DNA of 64,000 nucleotides, taken from the NCBI GenBank assembly GCA_020736575.1, contig JAGPYM010000004.1:248001-312000 (forward strand). Reading direction: 5' to 3'. Position numbers and translations under genes: made by a program. The stretch comes from Thelonectria olida (lineage: Eukaryota > Ascomycota > Sordariomycetes > Hypocreales > Nectriaceae). Below the pieces are notes generated by a model that made no database searches, was not told where the DNA came from, and saw nothing but the letters and a program-made list of their open reading frames with translations. The number at the start of each line of letters is the position of its first letter. Position 1 is the stretch's first letter. Shown in pieces: positions 12,275 to 24,051 of the stretch.

Positions 12275-13138
12275 TTGAACGTTGACAGGTTATGCATAGT
12301 AAATCATATTGCAATCTATTGTCTGGCCCTGGTATAGAGATAGGCGCTGGTGTCTCAAGGTCCAAGTTACCAAGGAGCCTTGAGTACCTATCTGAGGAGT
12401 ATAATGTATGGGGACATAACTGTCTGTATAATAGGAGGTATTGAGCAAACAATAATGATAAAAGACAAACGTCTAAGAATATGATAAGGGGGCATGCCAA
12501 TGCAGAGGAGCTTGAGTCTCGGAGTCCCGCCCGAGTCGATCCTAGGCAACAGGCGTGTAGTAGACCTCAAGGCCAGAAACCATCAAACTGGAACAAAGAC
12601 GAAGCAGTGCCGTAGATTAAATATCGAGATGCGACAAAGGCATAAGAATAAGACAAAAAATGACGAAACTCGGACCAAGAAGGCCCAGATGACCATAATC
12701 CCCATACCACCGTCATCCCCCATCCATGGTCGAGCACAAAGGTATCGCAAAGCAGAAACCCAACAACCCTAACTAAAAGATAAATGACAGAAACCCAGAA
12801 TGATAATAAGGAGAGAAAAGGTTAAGATATGCCCCGCCGCTGTATAAGCCCGCCTATATACCGTACCATATCCGCGCCCGGTCACGCCAAGTTCGCTCCT
12901 GGAGGGAGCGTAAACATAACATAAAAGAAAATAAACAACTCTGCTTAATCGCAGATAAACAAAACGCCAGAGGAGTCACGCTCTTCCAGTGTGGTGCTCC
13001 ATGATGCTGGAAAAGCCTTCGAAGATGGTTGGATGGAAAGTGCGAGAATTCCTTGTCAAGCGAATCGAACAGGAATCTCAAACTTAGCAGACTTCATCGA
13101 AGTGGGTATCAAGAGAATCAGATATCGAACTCAACGCC
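12275..13138. other. Convergent 3' intergenic region
   Basis: This 0.86 kb lies between the 3' ends of NPR3 and the bHLH gene. It is AT-richer than its flanks and contains AATAAT/AATAAG-like stretches that could serve polyadenylation. No gene is seen. Confidence 0.5.
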
Positions 13139-14677
13139 CTATTGAGTGAGGTCCATGTCATACTCGTCCTCCTCCTTGAAGTCAACTTGTCCGTTGTTGT
13201 CACTGGGGTCGTGCCAGAACTGGTCAGGATCGTTGATGTCACCGCCGATGATTCCATCTCCATTCTCGTCGGGGCTGAGGGAGATGGGGTCGACGCTTCC
13301 ACCAGTGCTGTTTGTGGGATCGCCTCGGTAATCAGTGTGATGAGGCACGCGAAGGCCAGATCCAGCAGTTCGAGAATAGGAAAAGCCCCCATTCTCGTTC
13401 TTGGAGAGTGCCTCCATCAGCTCAGTTTGCATGCGGCGCTCGTCCTCTGTCAGCTCGAATGGGAAGTGTCCACCAAGCTCGGTAATGGTGTTCATCATTT
13501 CCTCTTGCTGTTGAAGCTTGAGGTGGAGCATCCACATGAGATCTCGTGTCCAGCTAACAGCGCCGTTGAGAATGTCGCCCTTGTTTGGGCCCTTGTCCTT
13601 CTCCTCAAGCGGCAGGCCGGTGGTGATGTTGCCGGCAGTTGATCCTGTGGCTCGACGCGCACCGGGGCCGGCAAGAGTTGAAGTTGCCTGGGATGGACTT
13701 CCAAGCCCAGTCAAGGTGGGAGAAAGTGGGGTCCCGTTCTGGATCAGCTTGCGAATTTTCTCATCCTCTAGACGGTGAGTAGGCACCAGTCTACTAAGGT
13801 CTTGTATCCTCTCGTTGATGTTGTCTCGGCGACGACGCTCGACTAGGTTGTGAGATTCTCGGCGTCGCTTCCGCTTCATCTCCTGTGATGAAGCGTTTTG
13901 GCCAGCGCCGAGCTTAGCGGGCATTGAAGTGCCGCCCTTCATCATAACTTCATTGATCTGGCCCATCGAAGGTTGCATGGGCGAAGAGAATCCGGAGTTA
14001 TACGAGGCGGGAATACTGCCAGTAGGGGTGTTCATCCACTGACCCGACGGTGACTTGTCGTGCACACCAGTGGTGCGGATGGGTTGCGCTCCAAAGCCTT
14101 GACCGTCTTGTGCTCCCATAGGTAGTCCGTGAATGTTGTTGGTCTTGGGAGTCATTGGACTGCGACTGCTTGAGGCCTTTCGTTGCATCTGTTGAGACAT
14201 CCTAGCTTGAGCCTTCAGGAAGTTTGGATCGTCGTTGTTCATCTCGGTCAGAGGAGAGTTTGAGTAGGAGAGTGGTGAGTGCAAAGAGGTGCCAAGCGAA
14301 TGAGCAGCTTGCATTTGGCGAAACTGGTTGTTGTTGAAGCCGGTGGCATACGGGCTCTGGATCGGGTCACCGTCGGGAGTGTTGGAGTAGCCATTCATGC
14401 GGGACTGGACGAACCCGCCCTGAGAGAAGCCCATGTTCAGGCTTGAGAAGTCCTGGGGCTGGTTATCTGAGGGGCTGCCGAGGCCATCAAGGAGCTCATC
14501 GTCGCCAAACAGGGCGGAACCACTCGAGAAGCCGTTGGTGTTGCCTGATGAATTCGCGTTGAAGTTGTTGTTGTTATTGAAAGAAGGGGGGTAGCCACCG
14601 CCCATGGAGAGGTCGTTGGGGTCGATGCTCCCAGGGTTGTGGCCGGAGCCAAATTGGTTGAAACTGTGCTGGGCCAT
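13139..14677 (-). CDS. bHLH transcription factor with extended loop
   Basis: A single exon encodes 512 residues, starting at the ATG for MAQHSFNQFG. Residues 1-265 are Asn/Gly/Ser/Gln-rich and probably an activation or scaffold region. Residues 268-300 give a basic region and helix 1 (KRKRRRESHNLVERRRRDNINERIQDL), with the His-Glu-Arg pattern expected of E-box (CANNTG) binders. Helix 2 is at about 364-390 (KGDILNGAVSWTRDLMWML). The loop between helices is about 60 residues, far longer than the usual 5-20. The C-terminus is acidic. Rtg3-like or TFE/MITF-like relatives are possible, but I do not assign a name. The gene has a long upstream region shared with Sft2. Confidence 0.85.
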   Translation of the reverse strand: MAQHSFNQFGSGHNPGSIDPNDLSMGGGYPPSFNNNNNFNANSSGNTNGFSSGSALFGDDELLDGLGSPSDNQPQDFSSLNMGFSQGGFVQSRMNGYSNTPDGDPIQSPYATGFNNNQFRQMQAAHSLGTSLHSPLSYSNSPLTEMNNDDPNFLKAQARMSQQMQRKASSSRSPMTPKTNNIHGLPMGAQDGQGFGAQPIRTTGVHDKSPSGQWMNTPTGSIPASYNSGFSSPMQPSMGQINEVMMKGGTSMPAKLGAGQNASSQEMKRKRRRESHNLVERRRRDNINERIQDLSRLVPTHRLEDEKIRKLIQNGTPLSPTLTGLGSPSQATSTLAGPGARRATGSTAGNITTGLPLEEKDKGPNKGDILNGAVSWTRDLMWMLHLKLQQQEEMMNTITELGGHFPFELTEDERRMQTELMEALSKNENGGFSYSRTAGSGLRVPHHTDYRGDPTNSTGGSVDPISLSPDENGDGIIGGDINDPDQFWHDPSDNNGQVDFKEEDEYDMDLTQ

Positions 14678-17600
14678 CGTTGGCAATCGCAAGACTCGGT
14701 GTGCGTGGGAGTTGAAACGGAGGTTGTTGCCCTAGAAGGAGAGAAGGTATGTGGGCAGAATAATGTGGGTTTGCGCCAGCTCGACTAGAACTCAGGGAGA
14801 AGTCGGAGAGAAAATGAATAGTACCGCGTGGGAACCTGCTCGAGTCATTGCATCAGCATCGGCATTCACGAGAGTAAAGTTAAGTCAGGGCGGGGAGACG
14901 GCGATGGCGACGGATCCAAGTCTGGAGTTGGGAAGGCGGGCAGCTGGAGTGCCACCAGGAGAGTGGCGGGCAGCGAGGACCCAGGGTTAGGGGTCAGAAC
15001 TCACCTCGTATGCGGGAGCCGGAAGGAGGGGTCGATGGACGCAATACAGAGAAGTAAGGAGGAGCAAGTTTCTAGAAGGCCATCAAGAGGGGTCGCGAGT
15101 ATAAGAGGAGCCCTAAGGAGACGTTCGTGGGAGAAGCGACGCCGGAGTCGGGGGTTTGTGATGGGTGATCGCAAGAGAAGGGTTGTGTGTGGTGAGTCTG
15201 AGTCGAGTCGGAGAGAGGCGGGTCGAGCGAGCTTCTGGTAGAAATGGCGGGCAGGCAGTGGACACTCAGGCCAGATTCTGGGGGTCCAGTAGAATAGACG
15301 GTGGGTGTGAGAGTGGGTGTGGGTGAGTGGGTGGCTGTCGATGTGGGAGCACCAATGTGGGATGGCAGTGTGGGTTTGGGGCTCTTTTGGGGGGGGATCC
15401 TTTCTTTGGGGTATCCGTACGCACGGTCTTGCAACAGTGAAGGGTGGTGGTGCACTGGTGCTAATGCCAGTGGAGTTGTTTGAGGGTTAGACTGAAGGGT
15501 TCAAGGGATGACCGTTTGTGGTAGCGGTATTGTGGCAGTCTTGGTCTTGGAGCGGTGTTGTTGGTGTCGTGGCCTTGTCCAAGTCGGAGGAAGAGATGAC
15601 TCGGTGCTTCGTCGGTTCGCCAAGGTGGCAACTGGTGCCGAGACGGAGGAGGCAGGGCGTACGGGGACAGAGAGTATAAAAAGACGGGAGCTCTCGAGTA
15701 GAGTAGGGCTTTGGCGTTGCCGCAGGATCTGGCTGTCTGGGGGACTGAATGCTTCTAAACTCGCCGAGTCACTAACGAAGGTAGGCTGTGTCGGGTGTCT
15801 GTTCACAAAAGTGGCTGTTCTTGGAATGGTGCCTACCAGTCAGCTTGAGTGCGCGGGCGGGAGGAGGTCTGGTACGAACATGGCCAGCTGCAGCCAGCAA
15901 GCAAGCAAGCAAGCAAGCAAAGCAATGACGGGCCGGGGAAGACGTCTGTCTGTATGAGAGCGGGGAACGACAGAGCAGACGAGGGGTAATAAGGTGGATG
16001 GAAACGAAACGGAGGAGCGACGATGGGAAATGGGCGACAGGGAATGGAAGGGAAGCGGGAAAATAGGACAATAGGACAAATGGCTGCTTCTTCTGCTTCT
16101 TACTCACCTCTGGTTTGACGACGACAGACTGGCAGCATGGAAACTGTCGCTTTTGTTCGGCTGCGTCGGGAGAGACGAGGTGGGTTGCACAGCCGAAAAG
16201 TGCGAACGAGAACAAGAAGGATAAACGAGGTGATGACGAGTTGCGGCCAGGATGGTCGAAGTCGAGTGAGGAGGATGCCGGGCAAAGTACAGATTGCAGT
16301 ATTGTGTACAGCTTGCGGCTTTGGTTTGCCTCTTCAACAGTTGACGAAGAGGTACCTAGGACACTGGGGCAATGTACTAGGAAATCTAGGTCACTTTTGT
16401 CCCGGCCAGGATGTGATGCGCAAGGCCAAGTCCGTATTGTTCTTGCAAAGGCGGGGCGGGGCGGATAGTTCCAACCGGTGAGGCTGAAGACGCTGAGAAC
16501 TAGGCGGGAGAGAGGCGACGAGGCGTACGAATCCCACAAAGTTGCCAAGGTGAAAGCGATTAAATTAATGTGAGGTTGGGAGGAGAGATCAAATAAAGTG
16601 ATGAGGATGATGGCACCCCAAGATGGCGACTCGGTCGATGCCTTTGTCTTTGTCGAGGTTAATCGATGATGGAGGGTATCTGGAAGATCGAGCTGCAGCT
16701 GGGAGCTAATGCGATGTCGACGAGACGGGGTTATGATTGGCGTGCGATGTGCGATTGACAGTCCCAAGTGCCGGATATGCAGCAGGCGGTCTGACGTTTT
16801 ATTGATTTTCTGGCGCGGCGCCAAAATTGAATGAGGGCCGAGAACTGTTGGTGGCGGTTCAGATGATGGGATGGTGTAGTAGTGGTTGGGAAGCCAGGAA
16901 TGCAGTGCAGGCAGAGACGAGAATTTGTGAAGTGATGTGAGGGTGCACCGGCGCAATCACTGTCACTGCAGTGATGAAATCCTGCCTCCTGTGGTGTTCG
17001 ATAGGTAGGTAGGTGAGCGCCCGGTGATTTGGCCAAGCAAGCACGGCAGGAAAGGTACTCGTCGATGCAGCGGTATGCACACTTTAAATTTAAGTACCTG
17101 CGGGGAGCTAAAGACAATTGGAGGGAGGGCCAACGGCGCAGGCAAGAAGCGTCAAGCCGGCGCGCGGAAACGGAGGGGGGAAGGATGAGGGAGGGTAGTA
17201 TCAAGGGAAACCTGGCTGGAAGGTTTTCCTTAGCTTTCTCCTTTCGTATTTCCTTTTGCTTGTTTTGATCTGTTTGTCCTTCTCGTTTCGTTTCGGAATG
17301 TCACCAGCTCTCTGCAAGATCGGATAGATCAAATGGAAGACGACGTGAGTGAGGTACGTACGGCCTTCAATTTATACTTGCTCCAGCTGGCTAAAAATAT
17401 CAGCTCCCCCTAGGGACTTAGGAAGTCATATGTACCCAGGCTCCCATCATCTTCTGACCCGCCAGATCTAGAGTATACCAGACGGTTTGGTCGCGGTCAA
17501 CTGGCGGGGGGTAGAGCACCGTTTATCCCCACCAACGCTCTCCGTTTTGGTATGGATGAAATGAAACTTGGCGGAGGGTGCGTGTGTGTGGGCTTCACGC

Positions 17601-19108
17601 TCAGCGTGACTAGGGATTTAAGACACCAAGGCGAGCCTGCTGTTGGGCTCTGAGCATTCATCGGGATGCTGCATGGAATCTCCTACCCCCCCTTCCCAAC
17701 TTCGCCTCCCCCTTGCGCGGTCATGCGTTGGGGTCTCTTCAACCTTACCATCGTCCTTGACCACGCGCCTCGCCGAAGGACACCATCTTTCTTCTGGATT
17801 GACCATCTCTCTGCGCAGAGCATACTAGAATCAAGGCCATGACGATATGACGAAAATGTGACGGGCCAGCGACCTGAGACTCGAGGCCCACGATTCGAAA
17901 CGTAATAAGACGGCTGGCTGTCAAGGTGTTGCCTACTGCCATGTCCTCCTAGATGCACCTCCATCGGCTCTAACGGGTCGCGTTCGGCCCTCCACGGTCC
18001 GCTCCTCGTTGAGCGAGCTTGGCCGTCCTAGCAGTCGGTCTCATCCGCTTCATCCGGGAGCTTCCATCTGAATAAAGTTCCATTACAAGGACTTGTGGCG
18101 GCAATAGCTCTCTCACCGACACCAACAGGCCAGTCCGCTGGAGGATCTGCATGCTAGCTTGGAGACCCTGATGTAGGAACACAAAGGTTAAACTCGCAGC
18201 CTCGTTTCTAAATATCCAAGGCTCCGGTTCATGGGGGTTTGGCCTAGACCTCCCACGTTGTAAGTGTTCAGCCAGCCGGAAGTTTACCTCCTTCACATTC
18301 ACCATCCTTGTGGGACCTCTTGCATTCCCGCGCCCTCTCACATCTCGTCAGTCTCACGTCGTCCCCGTTGAAACCAGACCAAGGTGGGCGCCGACCAGGG
18401 TGGCCTTGACCTTAAGCTCTAACTTGGCTGGGCCGTGCAGAAACGCCGTGTCGCAGACGGTGACGGTGCTGCACACTGGATAGCGGGAGGCTTCCAATCA
18501 TGTGGCCCCCTTCATGAGGCAGGGTAGTCGCAAGGCTAGGCCTCTCATTGGCCCGGCGTCTACAGTACGAGAGCCTTTGCTATTCACGGACCACACCACC
18601 CCTAACCCAGCGACTCCAACACCGCTAGTGCCGCCCTCCACATCCAAATCGACGACACTCGGCCCCAGGCTTCCCATCTGTCCTTTTGTCTGCCATCCCA
18701 ACAGGCATCGCGCGTTACTCATCGCCCGCCGCTTATCGCCCAGAGCATCTTCTCTGTCGTCATCGTCCGAATTTTGTGCGCAACGCGCGGACGTCTGCGC
18801 AAGCCCCGATCGCCAAGGCCCTTTCTTGGTTGCCTGTCACGACAAACGTAAACCTCCAACCTCACTCCCCGTACGACGAATCCGACCCCCCTCCACCCTT
18901 GGGGTATATCATAGACCGCTCGTCGACTGACCAGAGCTAGAGTGGAGCTTCTTGCCTCGACTTGAAGCCATCTTCATTTGCTCCTCGACGCCCTCTCGCT
19001 CGTACTCGCCCTCCCACCCTCCATTACGATCACGAACCTGCATCCGCGCCGATCGACGTAGCCGTTCCGTCCCCATCGCAGCCGCCCGCACCCCTGGTCC
19101 CCGCCGCC
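14678..19108. other. 4.4 kb divergent intergenic region
   Basis: This lies between the bHLH gene (leftward) and SFT2 (rightward). Several long open frames occur, the longest of 394 codons at 15772-16956 minus, but they are low in complexity and show no recognisable domain. It probably holds long leaders and regulatory sequence for the bHLH gene. No RNA gene was recognised. Confidence 0.55.
15896..15920. repeat. AAGC tetranucleotide repeat
   Basis: About six tandem AGCA/AAGC units occur in the upstream region of the bHLH gene. Confidence 0.85.
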
Positions 19109-20099
19109 ATGGCCTCGAATACCTTCCGAGACTCTATCAACTCCCTAGGCTGGAGCCGTCGCGATGAGCCCGTCAACACCTCGCAACAATCAGGCTTCAT
19201 GTCGTCCATCCAGAACCTGAATCCCTTTGGGGACCGTGGCTACGTGCGCCTGCCCACCACCGAGGGTGCCGGCGCTCCTTTGCCTCAGCCTTCCCGTCGC
19301 GAAGAGGAAGAGGGCTGGTTTGTCCGTGAGTCAACCCGATATCCTGATCCATGGCTCTTCAGTACCCCTGCAGCGGGACATGTGCATTGCATCTCAGCCA
19401 TGCCCTACATCATGCATGTGATGCGGGTGATGCGCCTCGTGGGCAGAGCAAGCTAACCCAAGGTACAGTTAGTCGGTGGGATCGTTTGATGGTCTTTGGT
19501 GCTTGCAACCTCGCTGCCCTGGCTTGTTTTGTCATCTGCTTCACCCTCTTCCCGGTCCTCTCCTTGCGGCCTCGCAAGTTTGCCATCTTGTAAGTCAATG
19601 ACACTTACTTCTCCTACGCGGACCCCATTTCCAGTCACGCGGTGCGGTATCACCCGAATTCTGTACCTGCGCTTGTCCTCATCGCGTTGTCGTGGTTTTG
19701 GGTCGAAAGATGAATTATGGTGTTGGGTGTTGACAATTTCTTAGGTGGTCGGTTGGATCCTTGATGTTTTTGGCGTCCTTTGCAGCGGTGATGGGACCTA
19801 TGAACTATGTTTTCCATCTGCTTTCGGCTCCTCGACTCCCATTCACCGCCGGTTACTTTGGCTCCATTGCCCTGACATTGGTGTTCGCTCTGAAGGTCAG
19901 TTTCATAAGATATGGGTAAGATGACTGGTACTGACTCTTATGATAGCTTCATAGCACTATCTTGACGCTCTTCTCAGCCATCATCCAACTCGTTTGTTTG
20001 GTGTGGTACCTTATTAGCTACTTTCCCATGGGCTCGACTGGTTTGCGAATCGCCACTTCGTTTGGAGCAAGGCAAGCAACTGCTTGGATGAGTGGTTGA
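19109..20099 (+). CDS. SFT2: Sft2-family Golgi vesicle transport protein
   Basis: Four exons, 19109-19325, 19469-19589, 19745-19895 and 19947-20099, encode 213 residues. Sft2/Got1 proteins are small Golgi membrane proteins acting in fusion of endosome-derived vesicles with the Golgi. The cytosolic N-terminus (about 75 residues, with SIQNLNPFGDRGYVRLP) precedes the SRWDRLMVFGACNLAAL start of the first membrane segment. Four hydrophobic segments follow, one to two per exon. FTLFPVLSLRPRKFAIL and LAPRLPFTAGYFGS-like loops fit the family. Donors are GTGAGT, GTAAGT and GTCAGT. The last exon ends in a short ATAWMSG tail. Length and topology match fungal Sft2. Confidence 0.92.
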
Positions 20100-23000
20100 G
20101 GCGAGAGAAAAAGAATGTTCGGGAAACCACTCGCTACAGCCTCGTGGTGGCTTCCCCTGTTGTAATAATATGATGTTTACACTGTCGATGGAGGCTTGTC
20201 AAGGTACAAAATCTCTACGTGTACTAATAATACATCAGTCCGTGTGACTAGATCAACAATGACTGTTGCGGCGGTGCCTCAAGGCTATCATGTTTGGATA
20301 GGTTGCCAGGAGCTCGACTATGTACATTGGATAGCGAAATGATCAACCAGGACATGGGTTTGCTGAGATATACCCACCAGTTCACATATGAGCATCTTGT
20401 ATCGCCCCAAACGGCTTCCGGGGCATGCGAATGGCAAAGCGGTTCACATTGGAGCTGATTAATTACCAAGATCGAACCAAAGAGCGGCTTTGATCCTGTT
20501 AGGGTTCCAGCTCCGCCAGAGGAGAGTTTTTTCAACATTTGGGCCGGTCCCCTCTGTTGAACCGGACTCTATGTAAGATGGGTGTCGCCATCTCTTGTTT
20601 CTTTGCTCTTCACCGTATTGCCGGACTCGTTGTTACAGCCCCTCCTTTGAGAACAAAGCGAAGCGTGGGTGGCGTGTGTGTGTTTCCGAATTTCGGTAGA
20701 CTACAATCTCAAGATAAGCACGTTGTTTGCGCTCAGCATTGCAATCACTGCTATGTATAGCTTTGGTACCTCCATACCATAGAAATAGCCGCTGTTTGCA
20801 TTGAATACACCTAGTTTGCGACTACTAAGTGCAAGAATCGTTTCGTCTAAAACAAAGAGCCCCAAGGGATTTGGATGGTACAATGGTTTCAACAAAGGTG
20901 TCATCATTTACACGGAATTGAATAGAAACATTTTACAAACACTTGTCCCAAAGTCTTGCAACCATCACGGAATATACATATTTACAAGAGAAGGCCCATC
21001 GCAGCATCACCCCTTCGTAGACCACCTACCATCTCTTCGTCCCTCAATAGACTACATATCACCCAGAAAGCGGCGTCTCCCGCCACAGACAAGGTGAGTG
21101 AGCGGTGAGGGCCGCCCGTGGTTTCTTCCGGTTGACCCACGCGACCTCAATGTTACCCCATTGTTCGCAACAGCCGGCACAGCGCTCATTGGATCAAACG
21201 CCTGGGGGATACCGTTTTAGTGCCAGATGCTTGGGCCCTCGGGTTGCAGGGCCACTGATTGTTGCTGTCCTTGTTCAACGAGGGGGGGGGGGACGCTGAG
21301 AATAAATACGTAAACCAGAAATAAGGAAAAGACTCGTCAGGGCCCGGCGTCATGGGTGACGCAGTTCGCGGTCATGGAATAACTGCGAAGTACATGACTG
21401 TTAAAATTTAAACATCCCCGGTCCGAGCGGAGTGCGGAAGGGGGGAAGGAGCGTTCGGAAATGCAATCCAGGGCTTCCATCCATCCATCCATCCATCCTT
21501 CCTTCCAGAGCCCCCTTCCAATGCCGTGCCGCTTTCCTGATGAGGGAAAACCTCGGGTTGGTATCGGGAGGTGCGGGAGCCTTGAGGGCCCCGAGGAAGG
21601 AATGAGGCGGGCAGGGCACAAAAGCATTGATGTTCGAAGTGCGCGAGCTCGTGCTTATTATTGATATCAACAACGCCCACGGAGTATCGGCTCTTCAGCC
21701 GTGCGGTCTTATGTCCTACCAGGCTGCCACTGCCACACTCCAACACGGGGCTCAGCTTACGAATATGAGATGAGTCAGGCCCGAGAAGTTTAATGTTGTC
21801 GCATTGCCTGGCGGGCCGTTTTTTTTTTTTTGTGCGGAGGTGGTGGCCCAATGCATACCGTCATGGAACGTCGTAGTTATTCGCGGCTACAAGCGTTGGA
21901 TTCTTACAAAGCTGTGATTCAAATGCCCCTTGCCCACGCCGCCACCTACTAATTACAGCTCCGATTGTGTCGTCCCTGGGCAGTTAGAGTCATCTTGCTT
22001 GGCGAAGATTGGAGCCCGGCCTGCAGACCGAAACATTCTGTGCAGGTTGACATGTGCGTGACTCGTCCCTCCCATAAGATGAGGCCCTGGGGAAGTGTGT
22101 CCGATGCGAGCCTTTGCTTGCCGGCAGCTCAGAGCGGATTCATTGGAAGCGACGTTGGGCATCACGCACATCACACACATCAATCACATCTCCTCGCATC
22201 ACTAGGCTCCGGCTTTGCAGAGTCGCGTCACGAATGGCTACCTAGGACGGGGTTACTGATTATTTGTCCAAATTCGATGATTGTTGCATGCCTTGATTCA
22301 TCACCCTTGACATGTGCAACCTTCCTAGGCAGGCAGAAAGAATCCCAAAGGTGCATGCCTGAGGAAGGCACCCAAGCATGTAAAGCGTGTTAGGCAAGGG
22401 AGGGACTTCCCGTAATTAGCAGTCAACCACCGAAATGGAAGTGACGACAAACCGGCAGGCCCTTCCTTGTCTGGAGTTGCTTTGCCCTGCCCGCCTCACA
22501 CGAGCTCAGTCAATCAGCATCGGCGTAATCAAAAAGCACACAAAAAACACCCTTGGGCCCTAGGTTTCCATTCAACGGTCCAGTATCTAGGTCATTAAGC
22601 AGACAAGACAGGCCCTGCCCGCCGGCCCTGAGCCGATTTATATTCGCGCAATTCCCCACCAGCCCATCACGGCTGTCCGGGTGGACCACTTCTCGCTGTG
22701 GCCGCCGCCGATGAGAGGGGCGCAACATTCGGGTCGCTGAATCGGAGCCATCGCGTTGGATTTGTGCTGCCCGTAGGGTCGGGTGTGTCAAGCCACTGAA
22801 GGTCGACGACTCCAAGCCCGCTGGAGCCTCGCTGGGGACCGCTGAAGCGCGAAGCCCCCGCCCTCGTTTTAGTGCCCTAGAGTCACTCTCAAGTCTCACT
22901 TGCAGCAAGCCCAGTCCCAACGCTCCGCTGGGCCAGAACAGATGAGAGAAAAATCCTAAAACCCTGGGCCGCTCATGTGCCCGCCCGTTCCCCATCACTG

Positions 23001-24051
23001 GCACTGGCTGAGCGGCGATTGCATGCTGGACCTCGTCCTCGGGCCGCTAGACAGCGCCTAGAAAGTATTCCGTATCCGCTCCCAGGGATCCTGCCCGGTA
23101 CCTCTGGGCTATGGAGAGGGGAAGGAGAAAAAAAGTCAGAAAAAATTTATTGTTCACACAATGCAAAAATAACCTCCGACCTCTGTTAGATTTTTTTTTC
23201 TTTCCCAGGTCATATACCCTCAAACTCAAAACCACAATACAATCTCTAGGTCTTCAGCCCCAATTCTGCCCTGCACGAATTGTTGCTGTCGTTTACGGAG
23301 AATCCCCCCCCTCGTTTGTGTCTCCCTTTTGCCGGAAGGTATCCCTTGTCGCCTGGTCTGCGCTTGCCACCCTCGTCTCGTTCCGAGAAAGAGTGAGAGT
23401 AAGTGTGAGAGCGAGAAGCGAGCCCAAGTTCTGAGGAAACACATTTACTCCCCTGCATCGATTCGTCACTCTCCGTGGTAGTTACCTCGACGTCGAACCG
23501 AGCCGGTCTCTTTACTTTTTTTCCCATTACTTATCTTCCCTTCGTCGAAACTGCCGCCGCCCTCTCAGATTTTGTTGCCTCGGGCCGTACCGCTTCGACC
23601 CAGCCAGAATCTTCTTCGCATACCTCTTTGTCATTCTTCCGACAAGCTCACGGCTCATTTGCCCGAAGTCGTGTCCGCTTTCGCCCAAATTCTCGGCCTT
23701 TCGGACGACCCTACTCACTCATCTACAACCACCTCGCGAACCCGTTTCCTACCGATCCCTGGTAGGCATACGACCGCCGCTCTCACAACCGACCGCTCTC
23801 GACGCCCTCATCACTTGGGGGATCCAGAATACCGAGTTGCACATTGAGTGCGCACAGCCTCTCCCCGCGCGTGGAGGGGGTTGAGATATCTCTCTGGGCT
23901 TCGCTGTCCTCGGAGAAATCCTCTGCCTCAGTTCGTGGCCCTGGGTGAAGAAACACCTCCGGCTCACCACACACCCGTCTTGTCGGCTGTAAGCGTGTGC
24001 TCCACTGCTCTTCTTGACATGACAACAGTTTCCTCGACGAATACTTCCGAG
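20100..24051. other. 3.95 kb intergenic region
   Basis: This lies between SFT2 and the La-motif gene, both rightward. It contains a CCAT repeat, a G-run near 21284-21292, a T-tract near 21820 and a pyrimidine-rich leader from about 23400. A splice acceptor-like sequence at 24022-24027 suggests a leader intron for the downstream gene. No coding gene or RNA gene was recognised. Confidence 0.5.
21477..21507. repeat. CCAT/CCTT tetranucleotide repeat
   Basis: About six CCAT units run into CCTT units in non-coding sequence. Confidence 0.85.

Noticed and set aside
15772..16956. 394-codon open frame on the minus strand
   Set aside because: Low-complexity Ser/Leu/Pro/His sequence without domains, in a GC-rich leader region; no sensible homology pattern.
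17600..18940. Several 60-140-codon frames between the bHLH gene and SFT2
   Set aside because: No domains, no consistent splice joints and mixed strands; probably chance frames in GC-rich DNA.
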